This document shows, in pieces, positions 28,501-35,296 of a stretch of 64,000 nucleotides of DNA; positions within the stretch are counted from its first letter, which is position 1; each line of letters opens with the position of its first letter. Below the pieces are notes generated by a model. It was given only the letters and a program-made list of their open reading frames with translations. It searched no databases and had not been told where the DNA came from. The position numbers were made by a program, and so were the translations under genes. Source of the DNA: Progne subis subis (taxonomy: Eukaryota > Chordata > Aves > Passeriformes > Hirundinidae). The stretch covers positions 1,736,001-1,800,000 of the forward strand of contig JAKJHU010000039.1 in the NCBI GenBank assembly GCA_022316685.1. The letters are read 5' to 3'.

Positions 28501-29726
28501 ACAGACTGTGCTTTTGTGTGCTTGAGGCAGATGCAGCTTTATCTGATAATACTGAGCATTGTGAGGCTCCGTGAGGCAACACTGAATGTTTTTAATTCAG
28601 GCACTTCTAGTGGTTGCCTGTGCCTAGCACCCCGAGATCCCGCTGCTCAGAAACCACTAGGTTAGACTAACACCTGCTGTGTCTTGAGCACAATTCTTGT
28701 GTCTTTTTCATGAGGTTCTGGTTGAAATCATAAGGAATATCTCAGCCGTCCGTTTGTAGCCCTGCTAATAGTCATTACGTTAGTGTTTGGGGCATATTTG
28801 GTTCAGACTGCAAGGAGATGGGCAAAAAAAACCAGCAAAGAAATGTAGCTAAAAACTTTGTGGAAACGTAAATATAAGACTGCCAGAGTCCTTGGTGCAG
28901 ATAATTAAGGGGTCGTTTTAAGCAAAGGCATTGACGTAACAGGGACTATGGATGTTCCCAATTCCAAGAGGCATAGGCTGAGGCCGGATTGAAGTCTGAG
29001 GTAGGATTCTCTGGTCCCTTTGCACTCTACAACAGGCAGTCGTGTGTGGTTAGCATCACAAGGCCTCCTTGTGTGTACTAGGCTGTAGCTGGCAGACGTG
29101 TACTTGTCACCACTAATCCAGGGTAGATCATGGATTTTGAAAAGTGTTCCAAAGTGTTCTTTGTTTGAGAGTCAGATTTTCGGGGTTTGGGAAAGGATGT
29201 GGACCCATGGGTGTGCTGCCCAGGAATGATGTCTGCAGGGGCAGGACAAGGAGGAATGTAAGAATTTGTGCCAGCTTTGCCTAAGGGATTTCTAGGTCTG
29301 AGCTTCAGCAGGAGGGGAAGGAGGAGTAGCTGGGAAAATTGACTAGGAATGGCTCTTTCAAGCTGTGTAGTGTGTTTGCAGTATTTCCTGGGGGCTGTTT
29401 TTAACAGTGGGTCCTGCCAAGAAGATCAGTCCCTGTGAAAGTACTCCAGATTCACCTCACTGTTGTGGCTTTTGTCTTTCTCTCCAGGAGTAAAGCGTGA
29501 TCACTCAGAGATGGAAGAAGGCAAAGTAAATCTGGAGAACAACTGCTCACCATACTACCTCATAAGGCTAATCTACTCCTCTGAAAATTTTGATAAACTT
29601 GTGAACCTGAGCAAATACAACATCCTCAATAACAAAGACCTGCTCCTCCAGGCAATTAGGAGTGCTGTAGAACGAAGGAGAAGAAGAAGGACTGGAAATT
29701 TCTCCAGCTACTCTGGATACCCCTAG
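2707..29726 (+). CDS. PLA2G4B: Cytosolic phospholipase A2 beta, complete gene (20 coding exons)
   Basis: Group IV phospholipase A2: a Ca2+-responsive C2 domain brings the enzyme to membranes, where a Ser-Asp dyad hydrolyses glycerophospholipids to free fatty acid and lysophospholipid. Coding exons: 2707-2727, 8734-8806, 10660-10796, 11462-11593, 12791-12849, 14645-14687, 15878-15941, 16396-16523, 16646-16756, 16970-17007, 17886-18021, 18969-19105, 19365-19587, 20190-20307, 21303-21440, 22602-22706, 23170-23355, 26327-26493, 26993-27179, 29488-29726. All have GT-AG borders and phase is kept at every junction. The product is 813 aa from ATG 2707, or 806 aa from the in-frame ATG at 8734; human PLA2G4B is near 780 aa. 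Numbering from 8734: C2 about 1-110, Arg321 of the oxyanion loop, Ser349 in GASGS, Asp631 in DVG, polybasic C terminus. The beta paralog is preferred over D/E/F because of the position tail-to-tail with SPTBN5, the ENE-like stretch GQNPLPFY and the Arg-rich end. All catalytic residues are present, so the gene looks functional. Exact paralog assignment is inference from remembered family sequences. Confidence 0.85.
2728..8733 (+). other. Intron 1 of PLA2G4B (about 6 kb)
   Basis: AT-rich sequence between gtaaga (2728) and tctctgcag (8733). It contains an A-rich run near 5216-5243 and a T-rich/C7 tract at 5799-5837. I found no exon, RNA gene or recognisable transposon in it. Confidence 0.5.
5799..5837. 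repeat. T-rich low-complexity tract ending in C7
   Basis: Runs of T broken by GGG and ended by seven C, inside PLA2G4B intron 1. Same T/G-on-plus character as the tracts at 2143, 33808, 38448, 40800 and 59089. Confidence 0.8.
8734..8806 (+). CDS. PLA2G4B: PLA2G4B exon 2, start of C2 domain
   Basis: Borders tctctgcag and gtgagt; 24 codons plus one base. The peptide opens [18 protein letters not shown], the first C2 beta-strand, and ends KSRDL, whose Asp23 aligns with a calcium-binding loop 1 acidic residue. It begins with an ATG that is an alternative start. Confidence 0.85.
10520..10567 (+). repeat. Homopolymer of 48 A
   Basis: An uninterrupted A tract, 92 bp before the acceptor of PLA2G4B exon 3. 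It may be the tail of a degraded retroposon or an expanded slippage tract. Its length in the assembly is likely to be uncertain. Confidence 0.95.
10660..10796 (+). CDS. PLA2G4B: PLA2G4B exon 3, C2 domain calcium loop 1
   Basis: Borders ccgctgcag and gtatta. Reads [14 protein letters not shown] then [18 protein letters not shown], the classic C2 pattern (D-x-Y-V, then NPVWNE). Asp29 is the second loop-1 acidic ligand. Confidence 0.93.
11462..11593 (+). CDS. PLA2G4B: PLA2G4B exon 4, C2 domain calcium loop 3
   Basis: Borders ctaccag and gtaagg; 44 codons in phase 0. Contains [13 protein letters not shown], with Asp79 and Asp81 matching the loop-3 DxD calcium ligands of group IV C2 domains. Confidence 0.93.
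11676..11743 (+). repeat. 34-bp tandem duplication (2 copies)
   Basis: Two adjacent 34-base units (11676-11709 and 11710-11743) start caggtagccttatatatc and differ at only two positions. The duplication lies 83 bp downstream of the exon 4 donor, so it is intronic. Confidence 0.9.
12791..12849 (+). CDS. PLA2G4B: PLA2G4B exon 5
   Basis: Borders tttttag and gtgagt; 59 bases. Reads [19 protein letters not shown], the strand after the C2 domain that is shared with human PLA2G4B (LEVEF). Confidence 0.88.
12850..14644 (+). other. Intron 5 of PLA2G4B
   Basis: About 1.8 kb, AT-rich. It starts with a T tract near 12979-12998 and ends in a (TTA)n/(TTTTA)n stretch next to the exon 6 acceptor. No exon or RNA gene is visible. 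Confidence 0.5.
14582..14636 (+). repeat. (TTA)n / TTTTA microsatellite
   Basis: About eight TTA units followed by TTTTA/TTTTTG repeats, lying directly against the acceptor of PLA2G4B exon 6 (tttcag at 14644). It probably doubles as the polypyrimidine tract. Confidence 0.85.
14645..14687 (+). CDS. PLA2G4B: PLA2G4B exon 6 (43 bases)
   Basis: Borders tttcag and gtaagg. Reads [14 protein letters not shown], matching the family motif NG/ND-V-L-V before the second beta-rich segment. A small exon, supported by phase on both sides. Confidence 0.85.
15878..15941 (+). CDS. PLA2G4B: PLA2G4B exon 7
   Basis: Borders tttacag and gtatgg. Reads [20 protein letters not shown], equivalent to ARELSCL in human PLA2G4B. 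Confidence 0.88.
16396..16523 (+). CDS. PLA2G4B: PLA2G4B exon 8
   Basis: Borders tttactag and gtaata. Reads [14 protein letters not shown], then [19 protein letters not shown]. The F-x-F-H-C pattern is typical of the lipase N-terminal segment in PLA2G4B/E/F. Confidence 0.9.
16646..16756 (+). CDS. PLA2G4B: PLA2G4B exon 9
   Basis: Borders gtatag and gtaagt; 37 codons in phase 0. Contains [20 protein letters not shown], matching the 'PL..LPSG..V.L.FP' segment of the family. Confidence 0.9.
16970..17007 (+). CDS. PLA2G4B: PLA2G4B exon 10 (38 bases)
   Basis: Borders tttacag and gtaaga. Reads [12 protein letters not shown], then a Cys codon split with exon 11. Small, but phase agrees on both sides. 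Confidence 0.82.
17886..18021 (+). CDS. PLA2G4B: PLA2G4B exon 11
   Basis: Borders ttttcag and gtctgt. Reads [20 protein letters not shown] then [11 protein letters not shown], the helix before the catalytic core (human: AVRLGF...FL.RRK..V..AL). The donor is weak beyond GT. Confidence 0.9.
18969..19105 (+). CDS. PLA2G4B: PLA2G4B exon 12, catalytic nucleophile
   Basis: Borders ggacag and gtgcgt. Contains the oxyanion loop ATGGGLRAM (Arg321) and TGASGSTW, in which Ser349 is the nucleophile of the Ser-Asp dyad. Both are invariant in active group IV enzymes. Confidence 0.97.
19365..19587 (+). CDS. PLA2G4B: PLA2G4B exon 13
   Basis: Borders ccttag and gtaggt. Reads [19 protein letters not shown], then [19 protein letters not shown], equal in layout to human PLA2G4B (LANLYEDPEWSQKDL; QELAERA). 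Confidence 0.95.
20190..20307 (+). CDS. PLA2G4B: PLA2G4B exon 14
   Basis: Borders ggattag and gtaagt; 39 codons plus one base. Contains [20 protein letters not shown], the conserved 'GQNPLP.Y' segment. The acceptor has a weak pyrimidine tract, but the phase is exact. Confidence 0.9.
21303..21440 (+). CDS. PLA2G4B: PLA2G4B exon 15
   Basis: Borders tttgtag and gtgaca. Reads [20 protein letters not shown], then SEFFMGR and [11 protein letters not shown], all hallmarks of the lipase core (FSPYEVG.P.YG; SEFFMG; PESRICFLEG in human). Confidence 0.96.
21825..21857. repeat. Perfect 14-bp inverted repeat with 5-base loop
   Basis: Arms at 21825-21838 (caagccacaaagct) and 21844-21857 are exact reverse complements around acctg. 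They lie in PLA2G4B intron 15. The stem does not extend outwards, so it is shorter than a microRNA precursor. Confidence 0.9.
22602..22706 (+). CDS. PLA2G4B: PLA2G4B exon 16
   Basis: Borders cttgcag and gtaaga. Reads [19 protein letters not shown], then [12 protein letters not shown], matching human GIWSNLYAANLQDSLYW..FWDRW. Confidence 0.94.
23170..23355 (+). CDS. PLA2G4B: PLA2G4B exon 17
   Basis: Borders tatttcag and gtaact. Contains [17 protein letters not shown], then [20 protein letters not shown]. The THNFLRGL.FHKDY motif is shared across the PLA2G4B/D/E/F group. Confidence 0.95.
23356..26326 (+). other. Intron 17 of PLA2G4B
   Basis: About 3 kb, mostly AT-rich with a GC-richer patch around 26030-26250. 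I see no exon, RNA gene or named repeat; open frames here lack family resemblance. Confidence 0.45.
26327..26493 (+). CDS. PLA2G4B: PLA2G4B exon 18, catalytic aspartate
   Basis: Borders tttttcag and gtgaga. Reads [20 protein letters not shown], in which Asp631 of DVG is the second dyad residue, then [15 protein letters not shown]. Human PLA2G4B has CLLDVGYLINTS here. Confidence 0.97.
26993..27179 (+). CDS. PLA2G4B: PLA2G4B exon 19
   Basis: Borders gcccacag and gtaaat. Reads [20 protein letters not shown], then [16 protein letters not shown]. The 'FPLV.D.F.E' motif is a family signature near the C terminus. Confidence 0.95.
27180..29487 (+). other. Intron 19 of PLA2G4B
   Basis: About 2.3 kb and GC-richer than its neighbours, especially 27250-27850. 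Several overlapping open frames in that patch are Ser/Pro/Gly-rich, show no domain, and are explained by base composition. Confidence 0.45.
29488..29726 (+). CDS. PLA2G4B: PLA2G4B last coding exon with polybasic tail
   Basis: Acceptor tctctccag, stop TAG at 29724-29726. Reads [20 protein letters not shown], then [20 protein letters not shown] and [19 protein letters not shown]. Six Arg in a row followed by a Ser/Tyr end. In the related cPLA2 epsilon a basic C terminus binds phosphoinositides; the same role here is inference. Confidence 0.95.
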
Positions 29727-29767
29727 GCTGGGTTTTTGTGCTGTTCCCCACTGAAGGCTATGGCAGC

Positions 29768-29809
29768 ACATTGCAACGCATCACAGTCACATTACAACAC
29801 ATCACAATG
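29768..29809 (+). repeat. 21-bp imperfect tandem repeat in 3' UTR
   Basis: Two adjacent 21-base units, acattgcaacgcatcacagtc and acattacaacacatcacaatg, differ at four positions, three of them G to A. They begin 42 bases after the PLA2G4B stop codon. Confidence 0.75.
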
Positions 29810-30473
29810 TTCATTATTAGCAGAAAACTGAGGAAATTGTATATTTCTCATCTTGCCGTGTTCAAGCTCCTAGCTTTCAAAAGGGTTTATTTTATCTCCC
29901 TCCCCCATATTTTCAGCCCACAAGAGCCTCACAATGTGGTCTTACTTGTTTAGAAATTAGGGTCCTGGTTAGCAGAGACCTCCCAGCATCCTCCTTTATG
30001 TTACAGTATATGGTGATGGTGATAGTTCTTTGTATGAGCCTGTCCTTTCAACCCTGAGCCCATTGTCAGTGTCCTTTCAATACTTCACTACAGATCAAGT
30101 CCTGGCCATTTGCATTCAGTGATGTCCAGATTTTCAGATGGGCTGAGCAACGAGAATTTGCACTGAATTGGTGGGCTCAGCTTTGAAGTCAGGCACATAT
30201 ATGTGAACAGCGGCCAAACTGCAGTGCGGGCAATTGCACTCTGTCTGGCCGACTCCCCTTGCTGATTTAGAAGTTACTCCTTTTTTCCATCCCCCTGCAA
30301 GAGTTTGGCACAGAACCGCTGCTCCAGACTGCCACGAAGGGGGCGGTTACATTTCAAGAGAGAGGGCGGTAGCAGCAGTGAGTGAGCGCAGTTCTTTTGA
30401 GCATTGTCTGGAGGAAAAGTTCTGCATATAGCACAAGTGGTCGTATTGATTGATATCAGCAGTGCCTTTATGG

Positions 30474-30479
30474 ATTAAA
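30474..30479 (+). promoter_or_regulatory. Possible PLA2G4B polyadenylation signal ATTAAA
   Basis: First ATTAAA after the stop, 748 bases downstream. ATTAAA is the second commonest vertebrate signal. No clear GT-rich element was confirmed after it, so this is a candidate only. Confidence 0.3.
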
Positions 30480-32584
30480 ATGTCGAGAGCCTGGAACAAG
30501 TTTTTCATAGCAGAAGCTTGAGAGGAATAATTACCATAGACTCATTTAATTTAGTGATCATGACTGAGACATAAGCTGGTTCTCCTTGCAGATATAAACT
30601 GAATGCAGGACAACACAACTCACTGAGTGCAGAGCCATTGTATTTTCACACGCAGAAAATTTTTCCCTTTATAGTCCTCTATCCCCAACATCACAGACAA
30701 AGTATTTTTAATAGGTGCTACATAAAATAGAGCACAAATTTAAAAAAATAGGACACCCATTTTCCTCCTGGCTGGTGGACAATACTTGGAAAATGACACC
30801 TGGTTTTCATTTGCTTTGGAATGCAGTGAGAGGCTTTGCCTTGAGCTGGAAGCTTGGAACATCTTTATAGCCCTCCACTACATTAAAAAGATGATAGGGA
30901 AGGATGCTGAGCAATATGAAACAGAGCTCCACAGAAGTCAGAGAAGTTTGCAGACTTCCTCACACTGAAGGACTTGGATCTGCTTCTGGATTATTTATTC
31001 CAAATGCAGCACATTCATCAGGACTTCCAAGGAATATCTTACATATTTCTACTGTGTTGGGAATTTACTTGAGATCTAGAATTAGTTGTACTTGAAATCC
31101 AAAATCAGACAAAGAATGAGAAAGAGGGGTCTGTCTTTTTGGTATCCATAGACAATATTGAAGCTAAAAGGGAGAGCATTTACAAAAGACTCGATTGCCT
31201 GAAGCCTGCATTTACTAAATGCTGCTTCTGCAGCAATGGCAATGGCTAAGCCTCTGCAATGGTTCTTGTATAATGCTTACTTGCTGAGCTAAGGAGTACC
31301 ATCCAGAACTGAGGAGTCTTAACAGATGGAATACAACTGTACTTCAGGATTCAGATCATGAGAAGTTAAGGACTAATCAGATAGTGGCTGCAAGTGGAAA
31401 GCATGATCCAGCTGGATCTGTTCCCTTTGCACAGGAGAGCAGCATGTCCTGGCTCAGTGTTGTGTGGCACATCCAAGCCTGCATGGCTCTGTGCACAAAG
31501 TGTGTACTGTAGTAAGTTTGCTGAGACCACATTTTCTTCATGCGGGAAAAGCTAATTCTTTATTCATATCACTTATTTTGTACAGTTTTCACAGACCTTG
31601 TGTGCAACACCTATTAGCTGGTAGTTTTCTTACTACATTTTTTGTCAGAACGGGATTTGTGTGCATGTGCTAAGATTCAGGTTGTTTACATTTTTCCTTT
31701 ATGGGTTCTCATGGAACAGATCTTACTGGTTACACAGATGCATTTATTTTTTAGCCCCAGTATAGGTTGTTGTGTTAAGGAACCTTTCATACCAAGATTG
31801 TTGTTGCATGGGAACTTGCAAATTGCTTAACTACACTTAGAAGAGATGACAGGCTAGCTATTAATTTAATAGAGCAGGCCTGCTTTTATGAGCCTTTCTT
31901 TTATAATTCTTCTACCTGTCACAACAGGTGTGCACCTTTTAAATGCTCCTCTGGCTGGTTCTAGAAAGCGCTGCTGCTGCAAAAAGATATCCCTGTTGTA
32001 TTCATGGGCTACAGAGAACAATCTGTAACCCTTGTGAGCTTGGCAGCATGTGCCCAGCAGCGAGCCAGCTCAGCCACACTGAGAAAATTTGGTCTCTCAA
32101 AATGCTCTGCAGACTAATGTTTGGGGCACGTTTGGTGCACTCATAGTGCTGCTAATACAAATAGAAAGGCTCAGTAAAATGTGAAGGAGCAACACAAACC
32201 ACAAGGTTTTCATGTAACCCACAGCTGGTGGGGAGTTACTATTCTGAGGGACTGTTAAATCCTGTTACAAAGAGAGTGAAGGAGGGTGGCAGGGAGCTCT
32301 GTGTGGGGAAGGTGGTGTGACTCTGCTGGTAAAACTGTCACCAGAGGTTTTGACAACACTTAAAGTCAGGTTGGGAGCTGCTGTCCAATCTTGCAGCCAG
32401 AGGCACAGACAGGCATGTGCCCCTTCATTTCTTTGGTGCCCCATGTGGTACCTGTGTAGCCTTAAATGATGATGGCTTTTCAAAATATATTTTTGTATTT
32501 CAGAGCCTGAAATTATGCGAGGGCTGTATCACTGCCCATCAGAGTGCCTTTTTGTTTTGGTAACGTGATGTGGGTGTGGCACGT

Positions 32585-32682
32585 GGGAGCACAGTTTAGT
32601 GGTGCACGTGGCAGTGCTGAGTTAACATTTGGACTGGATGGTTGTAGAGGTCTTTTCAACCTAAATGATTCCATGATTCCTT
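32585..32682 (+). mobile_element. CR1 LINE 3' end fragment
   Basis: Contains cagtgctgagttaac, ggactggatg, agaggtcttttcaacc and ends atgattccatgattcc, the standard avian CR1 3' terminus. Only the end of the element is present and no coding remains. Confidence 0.8.
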
Positions 32683-33807
32683 GACACTGAAGGAGTGCGT
32701 TGCTGTCTTGATGGTGTAGCAGGAGGATCCAGAGGGCATTTGTGAGGACGGAGGCTGCTGGAGAACTCTGCAGGGTTGGAGTGACTTACACCTTGCACGG
32801 TCTTGTCTGTGAAGCTTGTAGGAGGTGGTGGCTGGCACAGGACGTCCCTTGAAGCACTCCTGAGCTCTGGTGCAGAGCATGCTGATTTGCACTGCCTCAA
32901 AACCACAGAAATATAAGGCGTAACTTCAGTGACATAAGGCTGATCAGTGACCTGTGCTCAGGACTGGTCCTTGTTCCCTTTAGGGTGAATGTGGAGCCTA
33001 AGGGCCTCTGAAATCTTGTGGGGTTGCTCCTCAGAGGCTGTGTGTGTTTTGTTTTGTTTGTTTGTTTTTTCCCTTGTGCCATTCTTGCCTGGCCTAGTAC
33101 CACAAGTTGTGCTGTGACTGAAAAGAGTGCAAGCAAACCAAAGCAGGCGCTTCCAGGAGAAAGCTGCGTCTCTGCATCTCACCAAAAAATGGCATGTGCC
33201 AGACTTATAAACCAGGCCTTGCTGGTCTGGTGTTGTGTTTGCTTAACCACTGAAGATGAATGCATGCCTGTCAAAAACCTCATCCAAAATGCACCCCAGA
33301 TCACTGCTCTCTGATGAATATTTTTGCTGGAAAACCCCCACCAATACAGAGCTTGCTATCTGCTGCCAAACACAAAGGAAATGAGACTGTTCTTATAACT
33401 ATCAGCTGCTCTTAATAGAAATTGCTTGCTTGTGTCTCTTACCTGTTTAATAATATATTAATTAAAAATAAAATATTGCAAAAGAGCGCCAGACCCATTA
33501 AAGTCTTTATGCACTTAAACACAAGACAAGGTTGTTTTTCCAGGTGTATAAGCACTACTTCTAGCTAAATGCCTGCTGAGAACTTCACAGGGCATTCACT
33601 GGTTTCAAGATTGAATGGAAGAAATATGGGAGAAGATCCGGTTTACAAAGGTATGGAGAGCCTGGAACAAAATCTACCTCCTGAGGTAATACACCCTTCA
33701 GTGGGATGCCAAAAGGTAGGATGAGGAAGCAGCTGTTCTGCGCCACAGCCAAGGCACGATCTTTGGTCAATTAAACAGTAAGTTTAAAATACTGAAGCTG
33801 GTGTGGG

Positions 33808-33899
33808 GGTTTTTTTGTTTGTTTGTTTGTTTGTTTTGGGGTTTTTTTTGTTGTTGTTGTTGTTGTTGGGTTTTTTTGGTTTTTGTTTTGTTTTGTTTT
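33808..33899. repeat. T/G-rich low-complexity tract with (GTTT)n and (GTT)n
   Basis: T/G-only sequence with five GTTT units and six GTT units, in the intergenic region. No coding meaning. Confidence 0.9.
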
Positions 33900-35166
33900 A
33901 ATCAGTTAAAAATTATCAACAACAATGAAATGCATGAGTTTCTCATTATTTTGATGTACTGGGTTTTTTTGTTTTTCTTGAAAGACAGCAGCTCCAGCTG
34001 GGGTAAACAGAGGAGAGAGATGGATTAGCCAAAAAAATGAAATTATTAGCTCACCTGTTGGATGCCTGTGACTGATCAGAATCAGACTGAACACAAATTT
34101 AAACTCTAGATGTTGCATGTGCCAATAAAGTATTTACATAAACTTGGTGTGAAGTGCTCCCTTCCTCTACCACTGGAGACGTAGTCAGTGCAGAGGAGAG
34201 GACTGCAAGCAAAGAGCAAGAGTGATGCTTCAGACTGCATAAAAAGGGTTGAAGGCCAAAGTCCTTGTGAGAGGAATGAAGGACTTGAAGTTTTAGCTTT
34301 GAACTGTCAGGGAATAGGCACCAGCCACTACACTTGTCCTGGGGGAAAAAAAAAGCCATTTCTCTCCAGCTTCATGCTAGGTAACTTTTCATTGGCTCAG
34401 TAACAGACATAAATAGGGGGAAATCACATAATTCTTCCCCATGATTACGCCATACCTTAGCACGTGAAACTTACCATCTGGGAACTAGACTTCCTTTTTG
34501 CTATGCTACTTTTCTTCTCCTTTTACACTGAAACACTGATTGCTCATGCCTTAAGTTTCAGATTCCATTAAAAATGAGTAATACTGCAGGACCTTTTTTC
34601 CTGGCAGCTTCATCCAGAAATGATTGGCAAATAGAGAACTGTTGGTTAATGTGTTGTAAAAAATAAAGATTGTGGAGACCACAAAGTTCTGTAGGAAGTA
34701 TATAACATTGTCTTTGCCTGCGCAGACCACCCAAGCCTCTTAACTCTGTTCTGTTGATGTCTGCAAATCTACTTGCACATGGCTGTAGCTAACTCACAGC
34801 TTGCACCTCATACTCTGCTCACTGCTCCCCATTCCTGTCTCACAGAATCATTTCATTTGAGCAGTCTGGCTGAAAGGTCCCCCTGCCCTTTGCTTTAGTA
34901 CTTTGGAGTAAATAACACTTGGGTGATAATTGAAAAGGACAAAGTTATTGTACACACAAAAGAATACCAGATGAAATCCTCTTTAATTATATGTAAAGAT
35001 TTTATGAGATTAAATATATAATTTTAAAAGTTCAGAGGGAAGTGATTAACTTAAAACATATTAATACATCTCTGGAGGGCTAAGTTCAGTTAGAATTGTC
35101 TGGAATTCATTGAGGCAAATGTCATTTTTCTCTTCCTGCTTTTAGTAGAGATGGAAGCAGGTTTGT

Positions 35167-35172
35167 TTTATT
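35167..35172 (-). promoter_or_regulatory. SPTBN5: AATAAA polyadenylation signal of SPTBN5
   Basis: AATAAA on the minus strand, 41 bases after the predicted SPTBN5 stop codon. The position supports 35214-35296 as the terminal coding exon with a very short 3' UTR. Confidence 0.55.
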
Positions 35173-35213
35173 TCCACTTTGTTCTAGGCTTAGGGTGGTG
35201 ATTGAGGCTCGTG

Positions 35214-35296
35214 TCACTGTAGGTTCATCTTCCTTAAAATCTCTGGAAAATTCTGCAGACTCTCTCTCTGGTTTGATTTTGAAAGAAGGTGTTCTC
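35214..35296 (-). CDS. SPTBN5: SPTBN5 last exon (short tail)
   Basis: Acceptor tttgttcgtag in phase with the PH-domain exon before it. Reads EHLLSKSNQRESLQNFPEIL then a few residues and TGA (35214-35216). The acceptor is a NAGNAG (tag|gag), so one residue may be included or skipped. I do not recognise the tail; the following AATAAA supports it. Confidence 0.55.

Larger units (their letters stand above)
29727..35166. other. Intergenic region between converging genes
   Basis: Includes the PLA2G4B 3' UTR, a CR1 3' end (32585-32682) and a T/G-rich tract (33808-33899). No further gene is recognised. Canonical AATAAA on the + strand appears only far downstream (for example near 33468 and 34122), so the PLA2G4B polyadenylation site is unsure. 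Confidence 0.5.

Noticed and set aside
2707..29726. Calling the phospholipase PLA2G4E, D or F
   Set aside because: Those genes lie on the other side of EHD4 in mammals; the converging SPTBN5 neighbour and the sequence matches favour PLA2G4B, though paralog mix-up cannot be fully excluded without a tree.
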